DNA from: Chryseobacterium aquifrigidense | GTDB taxonomy: Bacteria; Bacteroidota; Bacteroidia; Flavobacteriales; Weeksellaceae | Direction: 5' to 3' | DNA: 64,000 nucleotides | NCBI RefSeq assembly: GCF_006716485.1 | Contig: NZ_VFPD01000002.1 | Span: forward strand, 1 to 64,000 | Part shown: positions 34,039 through 42,212 of the stretch, in pieces | Layout: each line of letters opens with the position of its first letter | Numbering within the stretch: the stretch's first letter is position 1 | Made by a program: the position numbers and the translations under genes | The notes under the pieces: model-generated | Seen by the model: the letters and a program-made list of their open reading frames with translations, nothing else | The model's database searches: none | Told to the model about the DNA's origin: nothing

Positions 34039-34066
34039 TTTAAACGCTGCGTTCGCGAAGAAAAAT

Positions 34067-35029
34067 ATGAAAAATAAATACAGAATATTAAAAATAGTTG
34101 TCACTGTAATCATTTTAGGATTGTTACTGAGCTTCTCATTGCGCAGATTCAGCCGTGAGCAGATTACAGACAATAAGATTTCTGTAAAAATGAGTGAGAA
34201 AACGCCCGTGTATTTTGTGGATGAAAAAGATATCCGGGAGATTGTAAAAAAAGAAAACCCATCAGGGAAGGTAGGAGATCTTAATATTCCTTCTTTGGAA
34301 AAAAAGATCAATTCCCTGCCGGCAGTAGACAGTGCCAATGTTTATCTGAATCTGAATGGAAAACTAAATCTGGATATCAAGCAGAGAGTCCCAGTTTTCA
34401 GATTAAATAAAGATGGAAAAGATTTTTATGTAGATGAAAAAGGAGTTGAATTCCCGATTTCAAGAACCTATTCACACCCATGTATGCTGGTAACCGGAAA
34501 CGTGCAGCCGGATGAATATGAAAAACTGGCAGAGCTGGTAGAAAAGATAGACAAAGATGATTTCAGTAAGAAATATTTTATCGGAATCTCAAAAAGTAAA
34601 GATAATTACAGCCTTCTGACAAGCGAAGGAAACTACAGAGTTGAGATCGGAGACCTTGATAATATTGATTTTAAAGTAAGAGGATTTAAAACCTTCGTGG
34701 AAAAATACCTTGTGTATCAGGACCCTCAGAAATACAGCATGGTTTCTGTGAAATATCAGAATCAGATTGTCACTACTTTAAATCCTTATTTTAAAGAAAA
34801 TGACAGTATTTTAAAAGCGGGAAAGATGGAACTGGCAAAAGTTCCTTCTCCTACGGCCGCTAAAAAGACGGAGGTTACTCCTAAAATTGCAGAGGTAAAA
34901 AAAACCTCATCGGTAAAACCAAAAGAGAGTACAAAACCGAAAAACCATACAAAAGAAACTAAAAAAGCAGAGAAAAAGCCACCCGTCAAGGCGCAGTCCA
35001 AGCCTAAGGCAAAAGTTAAAATAGAATAA
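34067..35029 (+). CDS. ftsQ: Cell division protein FtsQ
   Basis: A bitopic divisome protein of about 320 residues. The ATG at 34067 (MKNKYRILKIVVTVIILGLLL) is chosen; the longer frame overlaps the murC 3' end. After the TM helix, a POTRA-like region (about 45-115, with NIPSLEKKINSLPAVDSANVYL as its core) and a FtsQ beta domain follow. The last 45-50 residues are a disordered Lys/Pro/Ala tail (TKPKNHTKETKKAEKKPP). FtsQ bridges early and late divisome proteins. Identity rests on topology, POTRA pattern and position before ftsA. Confidence 0.9.
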   Translation: MKNKYRILKIVVTVIILGLLLSFSLRRFSREQITDNKISVKMSEKTPVYFVDEKDIREIVKKENPSGKVGDLNIPSLEKKINSLPAVDSANVYLNLNGKLNLDIKQRVPVFRLNKDGKDFYVDEKGVEFPISRTYSHPCMLVTGNVQPDEYEKLAELVEKIDKDDFSKKYFIGISKSKDNYSLLTSEGNYRVEIGDLDNIDFKVRGFKTFVEKYLVYQDPQKYSMVSVKYQNQIVTTLNPYFKENDSILKAGKMELAKVPSPTAAKKTEVTPKIAEVKKTSSVKPKESTKPKNHTKETKKAEKKPPVKAQSKPKAKVKIE

Positions 35030-35095
35030 GTTATACACAAATAGGAAACTATCCTTATAGATAAAAAAAGTAGAAAAAATCAAATCGATATAAAA

Positions 35096-36481
35096 ATGGA
35101 AAATCAAGAGTATTCAGTAGGTCTGGACATCGGGACAACGAAGATAGTCGCGATTGTCGGAAGAAGGAATGCACACGGGAAAATAGAAGTTCTCGGTGTA
35201 GGAAAAGCTAAAAGTCTTGGTGTTCATAAAGGTATTGTGAATAATATTTCACAAACTATTAATTCAATCAAGGCTGCAGTATCCGAAGCACAATCCAGCG
35301 CCGGAGTTCCTATCCGCAAAGTTACGGTAGGTATTGCAGGAAAACACATCCGTTCTCTGCAGCACTCCGATTATATTATGCGTGAACATCCTGATAAATT
35401 TATTACAGACGACGACATCGAAGCATTAAAAGATCAGGTAAAAAAACTGGTTATGCTTCCTGGAGAAGAAATTATCCACGTACTTCCTCAAGAATATAAA
35501 GTGGATTCCGAGGGGGAAATTCAGGAACCTGTCGGAATGCATGGAAAACGTCTAGAAGCCAACTTCCACGTTGTAGTAGGGCAAATGGGCAGCATCAGAA
35601 ATATTGCAAGATGCGTCCGTGAAGCCGGATTAGAAATGGAAGCCCTTACTTTAGAGCCATTGGCGTCATCAGAAGCTGTCCTTACAAAAGAAGAAAAAGA
35701 AGCTGGTGTGGCCATTGTTGACATTGGTGGTGGTACAACCGATATTGCGATCTTTAAGGATAATATCATCCGTCATACCTGTGTGATTCCATACGGAGGC
35801 GGAATTATTACTGAAGATATCAAAGAAGGTTGCTCCATCATAGAGAAACATGCAGAACAACTTAAAGTAAAGTTTGGTTCGGCTGTTCCCGAATTAGAAA
35901 AAGACAGTACTTTTGTAACTATTCCCGGGCTTCACGGAAGACCGGACAAAGAAATTTCTTTAAAAACCTTAGCGCAGATCATCAACGCGAGAGTAGAAGA
36001 AGTTTTGGAAATGGTGAATACAGAACTGAAAGCTTACGGTGCTTTTGAACAAAAGAAAAAATTGATTGCCGGAATCGTTCTTACAGGTGGTGGTTCAAAC
36101 CTGAAGCACCTTCGTCAGCTTGCCAATTATACGACAGGTTTTGACAGCAGAATCGGTTTTGCGAATGAATATATCGCCAACGATAAAAATCAGTATCTGA
36201 AAGGCCCTGAATTTGCTACATCCATCGGATTACTGATGGAAAGTTTAAAGATCAGAGACAAAAAACAGAATGCTGATGAGGAGATAGAAGTTGTTGCCGA
36301 GCAGCCTAAGCAGGAAACAGCTGTAGTACAGCCGGAAACGGTTCAGCCTATCCAACAGGCAGCACCCGTTCAGGAACAGCAGTCTTTCGAAAACGAAAAG
36401 CAAGAGAACAGAAAAGCGAAATTGACCTTCGGGCAGTCGCTTATGGAAAAAGTAAAAAAATTCTTTGAAGAAGTAGAATAA
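35096..36481 (+). CDS. ftsA: Cell division protein FtsA
   Basis: A 461-residue actin-like protein that tethers FtsZ to the membrane. It has phosphate-1 GLDIGTTKIVAIVG near residue 9, the 1C/SHS2 region including IRKVTVGIAGKHI, phosphate-2 VDIGGGTTDIAIF, and the adenosine motif LTGGGSNLKHL. A Gln/Glu/Pro-rich linker (about 390-435) leads to a C-terminal amphipathic helix (GQSLMEKVKKFFEEVE), the membrane-targeting end. The length exceeds E. coli FtsA (420) because of the linker. ftsZ follows after a 122-bp gap with a heptamer element. Confidence 0.97.
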   Translation: MENQEYSVGLDIGTTKIVAIVGRRNAHGKIEVLGVGKAKSLGVHKGIVNNISQTINSIKAAVSEAQSSAGVPIRKVTVGIAGKHIRSLQHSDYIMREHPDKFITDDDIEALKDQVKKLVMLPGEEIIHVLPQEYKVDSEGEIQEPVGMHGKRLEANFHVVVGQMGSIRNIARCVREAGLEMEALTLEPLASSEAVLTKEEKEAGVAIVDIGGGTTDIAIFKDNIIRHTCVIPYGGGIITEDIKEGCSIIEKHAEQLKVKFGSAVPELEKDSTFVTIPGLHGRPDKEISLKTLAQIINARVEEVLEMVNTELKAYGAFEQKKKLIAGIVLTGGGSNLKHLRQLANYTTGFDSRIGFANEYIANDKNQYLKGPEFATSIGLLMESLKIRDKKQNADEEIEVVAEQPKQETAVVQPETVQPIQQAAPVQEQQSFENEKQENRKAKLTFGQSLMEKVKKFFEEVE

Positions 36482-36487
36482 ATATAA

Positions 36488-36588
36488 ATGATACAAGATT
36501 AATGGTCAATGATAGCTGGAAATAATTTAATATTTATTAATTTAATAACGAATATCATTCATCAATTATCATCTATCACTTATCAATT
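36488..36588. repeat. Inverted heptamer arrays upstream of ftsZ
   Basis: Left arm: ATGATAC, AAGATTA, ATGGTCA, ATGATAG (36488-36515). Right arm: ATCATTC, ATCAATT, ATCATCT, ATCACTT, ATCAATT (36554-36588). Left units are ATGAT-like and right units ATCA-like, i.e. inverted. The spacer is about 38 bp and AT-rich. It is the longest element of this type in the window and ends 15 nt before the ftsZ ATG. Confidence 0.72.
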
Positions 36589-36603
36589 ATTAAAAGTATA
36601 GTT

Positions 36604-38517
36604 ATGGAAAATATAGGTACACAAGGATTTTCATTTGATTTGCCAAAAGGAAATTCATCCATTATAAAAGTAATCGGTGTAGGGGGCGGTGGAAACAACG
36701 CTCTGAAGCACATGTACGAGAAAGGAATTCACGGAGTTGATTTCGTGATTTGTAATACAGATGCTCAGACTTTAGATAATAACCCGGTAGCTAATAAAGT
36801 TCAGTTGGGAACTTCTATCACAGAAGGTCTTGGAGCCGGTGCCGATCCTGAAGTAGGAGAAAAATCAGCCATCGAAAGTATTGAAGATATCAAGGCTGCT
36901 ATGGGCCAAAACACCAAAATGGTGTTCATCACTGCCGGAATGGGTGGTGGTACAGGTACCGGAGCTGCTCCTGTTATTGCTAAAGTGGCAAAAGACATGG
37001 GAATTCTTACTGTAGGTATTGTAACCGTTCCTTTCAGTTTTGAAGGGAAAAGAAGGTTGGAACAGGCAGAAAACGGTCTGGATAAATTAAGAAACAATGT
37101 TGACTCACTTATTGTAATCAACAATGATAAACTAAGACAGCAATTCGGAAACCTTGGATTCAAGCAGGGATTCTCAAAAGCCGATGAAGTTTTAACAAAT
37201 GCTGCGAAAGGTATGGCAGAAGTTATTACAGGTTACTTTGATGTAAACATTGACTTTAGAGATGCTAAATCTGTCCTTCAGAATTCTGGTACGGCATTGA
37301 TGTCTACAGGAACGGCTTCAGGTGAAAATAAAGCTGAAGAAGCGGTTAGAAAAGCCCTTGATTCCCCATTATTGAATGATAATAAGATTACAGGTGCCAA
37401 GAACGTACTGTTATTGATCAGAAGTGGTGCTGAAGAAGTTACCATGGATGAGATCGGTATCATCATGGACCACATTCAGAAAGAGGCCGGAAATACAGCA
37501 GATATCATTTTCGGGGTAGGTGCAGATGAAGAATTAGGGGATGCAGTTAGTGTTCTTGTTATCGCAACAGGATTCTCTAACGATCATAAGAAGTTTGCAG
37601 GACCTACAGAGAAAATCAGAATCAGTCTTAACGACAGTTTTGAAGCTCCTAAAAATTCTCCTTTCAAAACAAGAGAAGAAAGAGAATCAGCTCCTGAGCC
37701 AACCCATGATTTTGGGGGTAAAAACCTTTTCAGGCTGGATGACGAAGACCATGATACTCCGTTCAATGTGACGTCTGCTGAAAAAAAAATGATTATTGAA
37801 GAAGAACAGCCAAGAACTGAAATAAAATTCTTTGATAAAGAGGAAGATACGGTAAATACTCCTGAACAAAGCTGGAGAAATGAAGAAGAAGGAGAAGAAG
37901 AATATAGCTTACTTGCTATTGATGAGGAGCATGATGATCCAAACGATCTTGAGATCCAGTCTTTCTCATTTGATTTTGAAAATAAGAAAGAGGAACCACA
38001 ATCCGGAACTCCGTTCAACAACTCGTTTTCCAATGAAAAACCTGTTGAATTCAGTTTCTTCGTAAACGAGCCTACCAGAAACGAGCCTAATACGGATTTT
38101 GGACAGCCAAAAGCAGAATTTAATATCCCTACAAATGCTGCAGTAGCTGAACCCGCTCAAAAGATTGAAACCTTCTATCAGAAACAGGAAGAACCAAAGG
38201 TTGAAGTAAGATCAACTTTTGAAAACAAAACAGAAATTGAAACTCCAAAAACTGAAGAATCAGAATTCACTTTCGTGAATAAGACGATTGATCAGGACAG
38301 AGTCATTGAAAGAAGAAATAAATTAAAAGAATTCAACTCCCGTTACCAAAATTTTGACAGCACGAGTGAATTTGAATCTATTCCTGCTTTTAAAAGAAAA
38401 AATATCTCTATTGACGGAAACAATGCATCAGACCAGAATATCAATACTTACCTGTCTGATAACAATGGATCTATGCAGATCAGAGAAAACAGATTTTTAA
38501 ATAAAGATGTAGATTAA
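36604..38517 (+). CDS. ftsZ: Cell division GTPase FtsZ with long C-terminal linker
   Basis: A tubulin-like GTPase that forms the Z ring. The GTPase domain (about 20-330) has VIGVGGGGNNAL, the signature GMGGGTGTGAAPVIA, and NNDKLRQQ. The protein has 637 residues, far longer than E. coli FtsZ (383). The excess is an acidic, disordered linker from about residue 345 to 590. The conserved C-terminal FtsA/ZipA-binding peptide appears as SIPAFKRKNI, but about 35 further residues follow it (ending ENRFLNKDVD), so the binding peptide is not at the extreme end. Confidence 0.97.
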   Translation: MENIGTQGFSFDLPKGNSSIIKVIGVGGGGNNALKHMYEKGIHGVDFVICNTDAQTLDNNPVANKVQLGTSITEGLGAGADPEVGEKSAIESIEDIKAAMGQNTKMVFITAGMGGGTGTGAAPVIAKVAKDMGILTVGIVTVPFSFEGKRRLEQAENGLDKLRNNVDSLIVINNDKLRQQFGNLGFKQGFSKADEVLTNAAKGMAEVITGYFDVNIDFRDAKSVLQNSGTALMSTGTASGENKAEEAVRKALDSPLLNDNKITGAKNVLLLIRSGAEEVTMDEIGIIMDHIQKEAGNTADIIFGVGADEELGDAVSVLVIATGFSNDHKKFAGPTEKIRISLNDSFEAPKNSPFKTREERESAPEPTHDFGGKNLFRLDDEDHDTPFNVTSAEKKMIIEEEQPRTEIKFFDKEEDTVNTPEQSWRNEEEGEEEYSLLAIDEEHDDPNDLEIQSFSFDFENKKEEPQSGTPFNNSFSNEKPVEFSFFVNEPTRNEPNTDFGQPKAEFNIPTNAAVAEPAQKIETFYQKQEEPKVEVRSTFENKTEIETPKTEESEFTFVNKTIDQDRVIERRNKLKEFNSRYQNFDSTSEFESIPAFKRKNISIDGNNASDQNINTYLSDNNGSMQIRENRFLNKDVD

Positions 38518-38521
38518 AATT

Positions 38522-38599
38522 GCAATTGGCAATTGGCTGCTAGCAAATGGCCTGCAGGCCCACATACAAGCTATCAGCCAATTGCCAAAAGCCAAAAGC
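38522..38599. repeat. Inverted heptamer element upstream of the YqeY-family gene
   Basis: Left arm: GCAATTG, GCAATTG, GCTGCTA, GCAAATG, GCCTGCA (38522-38556). Right arm: GCCAATT, GCCAAAA, GCCAAAA (38577-38597). GGCAATTGGCTG (38528-38539) pairs perfectly over 12 bp with CAGCCAATTGCC (38575-38586). It could act as a transcriptional or processing hairpin after ftsZ. Confidence 0.72.
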
Positions 38600-38607
38600 A
38601 TATAAAC

Positions 38608-39054
38608 ATGAGTTTAGAAAATACAATAAACGAAGCTATAAAAACAGCAATGAGAGCCAAAGACAAAGTGGCTTTAGATTCTCTGCGTGCTGTGAAATCA
38701 CAGATATTACTGCTTAAAACTGAAGCCATCGGAGCTGAAGTAAGCGCAGAACAGGAAATAGCCATTCTTCAGAGAATGGTAAAACAACGTAAGGATTCTT
38801 ACGACCAATTTACTGCACAGGGAAGAAATGATCTTGCAGAAGTAGAAGATGCTCAGATGAAAGTTATCGAGCAGTTTCTGCCAAAACAGCTTTCTGCTGA
38901 AGAATTAGAAACAGAAATTAAAAATATTATTTCTGAAACCGGAGCTGAATCTGCTAAAGATTTAGGGAAGGTAATGGGAGTTGCATCAAAAGCATTAGCC
39001 GGGAAATCAGACGGAAAAAGTATTTCCGAGATGGCTAAAAAACTCCTGTCTTAA
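38608..39054 (+). CDS. GatB/YqeY domain-containing protein
   Basis: A 148-residue protein of the YqeY family, resembling the tRNA-binding C-terminal domain of the amidotransferase subunit GatB. The ATG at 38608 (MSLENTINEAIKTAMRAKDK) is chosen; the in-frame extension upstream merely translates the heptamer element. The family pattern includes LRAVKSQILLLKTE, QRMVKQRKDSYDQF, IEQFLPKQLS and KVMGVASKALAGKSDG. Its role is unsettled, possibly linked to tRNA or translation. It commonly follows ftsZ in Flavobacteriia. Confidence 0.92.
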   Translation: MSLENTINEAIKTAMRAKDKVALDSLRAVKSQILLLKTEAIGAEVSAEQEIAILQRMVKQRKDSYDQFTAQGRNDLAEVEDAQMKVIEQFLPKQLSAEELETEIKNIISETGAESAKDLGKVMGVASKALAGKSDGKSISEMAKKLLS

Positions 39055-39153
39055 TGTGATCCGGATTTCGGGGTTTTAAGTTCATCTTAATTTCGGAAAC
39101 ACGTATCTCATTCCATAACTAGGATATACAACCTTTGCATATCGATTTGATTA

Positions 39154-39183
39154 GAAGCCCGGAACTTTTCAGTTCCGGGCTTC
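39154..39183 (+). terminator. Strong hairpin terminator after the dcw cluster
   Basis: Perfect 12-bp stem GAAGCCCGGAAC / GTTCCGGGCTTC with a TTTTCA loop, followed by ACTTTCTTT. It probably ends the dcw/yqeY transcript. Confidence 0.8.
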
Positions 39184-39455
39184 ACTTTCTTTGGATATTA
39201 AAGTTTGTTAATCAGTTTGATTCTAAACTGAAAAAGAATTAAGCTACTACCATATTTCAGAGAGTATTTAAATGATTGATTGCTTGAGGGAAAGCTTCAA
39301 ATGTTTTTTTCACGGTCGTTTGTTTTTCAGAATCATTTCAAATTTAATAATAATATTTTATTATTCCTAGTTTTAATTCACTTTTTTTAGAATATTATTA
39401 CAATATTAATACTTGGTTAATTTTATATGACTAATCAATTGATAGTTTTTATATA

Positions 39456-39486
39456 TTGAACAAACGCAAAGAATTGCTTAACTTTG
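39456..39486 (+). promoter_or_regulatory. Promoter of the bacilliredoxin gene
   Basis: TTG at 39456-39458 and TAACTTTG at 39479-39486 are separated by 20 bp, a full match to the Flavobacteriia -33/-7 layout. The ATG begins 22 nt after the -7 element. Confidence 0.7.
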
Positions 39487-39507
39487 TGCAGATAAAAAAC
39501 AAAATAT

Positions 39508-39918
39508 ATGTATCCAACAGATTTAGTAATGCCTATGAAGGCAGAGCTTACAGATAAAGGTTTTCAGGATTTAACAACTCCGGCTCAGGTGGAAGATGCG
39601 TTAAAGCAATCCGGAACTACATTATTGGTTATCAATTCCGTGTGTGGTTGTGCTGCAGGTGCTGCAAGACCAGGAGTAGTATACTCTTTGACAGGAGACA
39701 AAAAACCTGATCATTTAACAACTGTATTTGCAGGTTTTGATACTGAGGCAGTGGTAGAAGCAAGAAAACACCTTGCTCCATTCCCTCCAAGCTCTCCATG
39801 TGTAGCGCTTTTCAAAGATGGTGAATTGGTTCACATGCTGGAAAGACATCACATCGAAGGTAATCCTGCAGGAGCTATCGCAGCAAACCTTCAGGCAGCA
39901 TACGACGAATATTGCTAA
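39508..39918 (+). CDS. BrxA/BrxB family bacilliredoxin
   Basis: A 136-residue thioredoxin-fold protein of the former DUF1094/YphP family. In Firmicutes these proteins remove bacillithiol from S-bacillithiolated proteins. The active site is VCGCAAG (CGC motif, near residues 48-50), followed by ARPGVV. FPPSSPCVALFKDGELVHMLERHHIEG is the family's cis-proline/C-terminal block. The family fits well; whether the organism uses bacillithiol cannot be seen here. It has its own promoter and terminator, a monocistronic unit. Confidence 0.93.
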   Translation: MYPTDLVMPMKAELTDKGFQDLTTPAQVEDALKQSGTTLLVINSVCGCAAGAARPGVVYSLTGDKKPDHLTTVFAGFDTEAVVEARKHLAPFPPSSPCVALFKDGELVHMLERHHIEGNPAGAIAANLQAAYDEYC

Positions 39919-39938
39919 TAAGCAATCAACTAAATACT

Positions 39939-39969
39939 AAACCGTTACAAAATTTGTAACGGTTTTTTT
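39939..39969 (+). terminator. Intrinsic terminator of the bacilliredoxin gene
   Basis: AAACCGTTACAAA / TTTGTAACGGTTT stem with almost no loop and a following T tract. Confidence 0.9.
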
Positions 39970-40010
39970 ATTTAATTCCGTAAAAAATTTTCTGAAAATT
40001 CAAATATCAT

Positions 40011-40018
40011 TATATTTG
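40011..40018 (+). promoter_or_regulatory. -7 promoter element of the GH3 gene
   Basis: TATATTTG is an exact TAnnTTTG match, but its last base is only 6 nt before the ATG at 40024, compared with 18-22 nt at other genes here. The transcript would be leaderless. Confidence 0.5.
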
Positions 40019-40023
40019 TTGAA

Positions 40024-41538
40024 ATGGCAACCAAAGCACTTTTCAATACCGTAGTCAACTGGTTCATCCGTCAAAGGATTGACCAGATACAGAATTTCAT
40101 GGACCATCCTATTGAAACCCAGAAAGGTATACTCTTTTCTCAGCTGTTTCATGCAGAAGATACAGAATATGGCAAGTTATACGGGTTCAATTCTATTTCA
40201 AGTTATCAGGATTTTAAAAACAAAGTTCCTATCGTTACCTATGAAGAAATGGAACCTTTTATTGAAAAAGCAAGACAGGGGCATAAAGATGTAAGCTGGC
40301 CGGGACTGATTAAACACTTTGCCAAATCATCAGGTACAACCAATGCTAAAAGCAAATTCATTCCTATCTCTGCCGAAAGCCTTGAATACTGCCATATGAA
40401 AGCCGGAAAGGACATGGTTTCCATTTATGCCAACAACCATCCAGAAAATCAGCTTTTTAATTATAAAAACTTACGTTTGGGCGGAAGCTCCGAGCTATAT
40501 GCAGATTTCAATACAAAATTCGGAGATTTATCTGCTATTCTCATAGATAATCTTCCCTTTTGGGTAGAAATTACCACCACCCCAAGCAAGAAAGTTTCTT
40601 TGATGGGAGAATGGGAAAGTAAGCTTAAAGCAATTACCTCCGAAGTAAAAAATGAAGATGTAGGAAGCATCCTTGGAGTACCAAGCTGGATGATGGTCCT
40701 TCTGCAAAGGGTATTAAAGGAAACCAACGTAGGAAGTATTTCTGAGCTGTGGCCTAATTTAGAGGTGTTTTTTCACGGCGGAATCAGTTTTAAGCCCTAC
40801 CGGGAACAATTCAGACAGATCATCGGAAAAAACATCAATTACTACGAAATTTACAACGCCTCTGAAGGCTTCTTTGGTATCCAGGACAGATCAGACAGTG
40901 ATGAGATGCTGCTGATGCTGGATTATGGGATATTTTATGAATTTATTCCAATGGATCAGTTCCATTTTTCAAATCCGAAGGTCGTGAGCCTGGAAGATGT
41001 GGAAGTAGGAAAAAATTATGCAATGGTGATCACCACCAATGGAGGACTCTGGAGATACCTGATTGGTGATACTGTTGTCTTTACGTCAGTTAATCCTTTC
41101 AGAATAAAAATAACAGGAAGAACAAAACACTATATCAATGCTTTTGGGGAAGAACTGATGATTACCAATGTAGAATCTGCCCTTTCAAAAGCTTGTGAAG
41201 CAACTGGTGCACAAATCACGGATTTTACAGGAGCTCCTGTATTTATGAAAGGAAATGAAGGTGGTGCCCACGAATGGATTTTTGAATTCAGTCAGCATCC
41301 GGATAACCTGGACCATTTTATTGACGCTTTTGACAAGCATCTAAAAACAATCAATTCAGACTATGAAGCGAAAAGGTATAACAACATGACTCTTAAAAGG
41401 CCGATTGTTCATATCGCTAAAGAAAATCTGTTCTATCAATGGCTGGAAGCCAAAGGAAAACTGGGAGGACAAAATAAAGTACCAAGACTAAGCAATGACA
41501 GAGAATATATTGATCCATTGCTGGAGATGAATAAATAA
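40024..41538 (+). CDS. GH3 auxin-responsive promoter family protein
   Basis: A 504-residue member of the GH3 branch of adenylate-forming enzymes, which in plants conjugate amino acids to acyl hormones. The ATP motif is FAKSSGTTNAKSKFIPIS (about residues 98-115). EIYNASEGFFGIQD and LWRYLIGDTVVFTS and the GRTKHYINAFGEEL hinge are strongly conserved GH3 blocks. Bacterial members are common in Bacteroidota but have no established substrate that I know of. It is expected to be a cytoplasmic acyl-acid amido synthetase. It stands alone, with a promoter very close to the ATG. Confidence 0.93.
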   Translation: MATKALFNTVVNWFIRQRIDQIQNFMDHPIETQKGILFSQLFHAEDTEYGKLYGFNSISSYQDFKNKVPIVTYEEMEPFIEKARQGHKDVSWPGLIKHFAKSSGTTNAKSKFIPISAESLEYCHMKAGKDMVSIYANNHPENQLFNYKNLRLGGSSELYADFNTKFGDLSAILIDNLPFWVEITTTPSKKVSLMGEWESKLKAITSEVKNEDVGSILGVPSWMMVLLQRVLKETNVGSISELWPNLEVFFHGGISFKPYREQFRQIIGKNINYYEIYNASEGFFGIQDRSDSDEMLLMLDYGIFYEFIPMDQFHFSNPKVVSLEDVEVGKNYAMVITTNGGLWRYLIGDTVVFTSVNPFRIKITGRTKHYINAFGEELMITNVESALSKACEATGAQITDFTGAPVFMKGNEGGAHEWIFEFSQHPDNLDHFIDAFDKHLKTINSDYEAKRYNNMTLKRPIVHIAKENLFYQWLEAKGKLGGQNKVPRLSNDREYIDPLLEMNK

Positions 41539-41737
41539 AATTTACTGTAAAGCACAAAGAATCAGTGATTCGAATGTTTTATTTAAGGAGACTGAGAATA
41601 TCGCAGCTTATGAAATGTAGTGGCTATACGTATGCTTCGTCAGAATCAATCTATTGATTCAACCTTTGCTCCCTTGAATAGTAGGGTATCAGAATAGAAA
41701 CTTTACGTTAAAAAAATCTATTTACAGATAATAACTA

Positions 41738-41769
41738 AAAAGCCGTAGTTCAATAGAATTACGGCTTTT
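41738..41769. terminator. Bidirectional terminator between GH3 and lipoprotein genes
   Basis: AAAAGCCGTA / TACGGCTTTT, a 10-bp stem with a 12-nt loop between convergent genes. Upstream, at 41643-41660, lies a separate palindrome GAATCAAT-CT-ATTGATTC of unknown role. Confidence 0.75.
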
Positions 41770-41773
41770 ATAT

Positions 41774-42184
41774 TTATTTGCTTAGATCTTCTTTTACTTT
41801 CTTTGCAGCTTCCTCTACTTTCGAAGCTCCTTTTTTCGCAGCCTCTTTTGCATCCTGTCCTACTTTATTAGCTTCAGTCTTTATATCCTGGCCAGCTTTG
41901 TTGAGATCCTGTTTTGTCTTATCTGCTGTGGCATCTATTTTATCTTTGGCCTTCTGAGCAGCAGCATCAATCTTATTGCCTGCTTCATCTACTTTTGTTT
42001 TCATATCTTCTTTGGCATTGTTGATCTTTGCAGTATCCACAACGTTAGGAGTTTCAGTTGTGGTAGTGGTAGTAGTGGTAGTAGATCCGTCAGGATTCTC
42101 TACCTGTTCTGTTTTTGTTGTTGATTTTGTACATGCTACAGTGAATACTGAGATCACGATTGCAGCTAAAATTTGTTTTTTCAT
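41774..42184 (-). CDS. LEA-like repetitive lipoprotein
   Basis: A 136-residue product with a lipoprotein signal (MKKQILAAIVISVFTVAC, acylated Cys18). A short linker with a run of nine threonines (STTTTTTTTTETP) follows. The rest is an Ala/Lys/Asp/Glu-rich helix of about 11-residue repeats (AAQKAKDKIDATADKTKQDL, AGQDIKTEANKVGQDAKEAA). This resembles late-embryogenesis-abundant and apolipoprotein-like amphipathic helices that bind membranes or protect against desiccation. It sits at the end of the mutL-rhomboid run, 28 bp after another lipoprotein gene. The function is inferred only from composition. Confidence 0.82.
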   Translation of the reverse strand: MKKQILAAIVISVFTVACTKSTTKTEQVENPDGSTTTTTTTTTETPNVVDTAKINNAKEDMKTKVDEAGNKIDAAAQKAKDKIDATADKTKQDLNKAGQDIKTEANKVGQDAKEAAKKGASKVEEAAKKVKEDLSK

Positions 42185-42212
42185 ATTGTTTATTTTTTAA
42201 TGGAATTTGGAT

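Larger units (their letters stand above)
39055..39507. other. Gene-free interval between the YqeY-family and bacilliredoxin genes
   Basis: 453 bp with the dcw-end terminator at 39154, then AT-rich sequence (including AATAATAATATTTTATTATT near 39346) and the bacilliredoxin promoter at 39456-39486. I see no gene. Confidence 0.5.

Noticed and set aside
38533..38607. N-terminal extension of the YqeY-family protein
   Set aside because: It only translates the heptamer element; the ATG at 38608 gives the normal family start.
42037..42111. Poly-threonine/valine tract as a coding feature of the plus strand
   Set aside because: The poly-valine plus-strand frame is the complement of the Thr spacer in the minus-strand lipoprotein.
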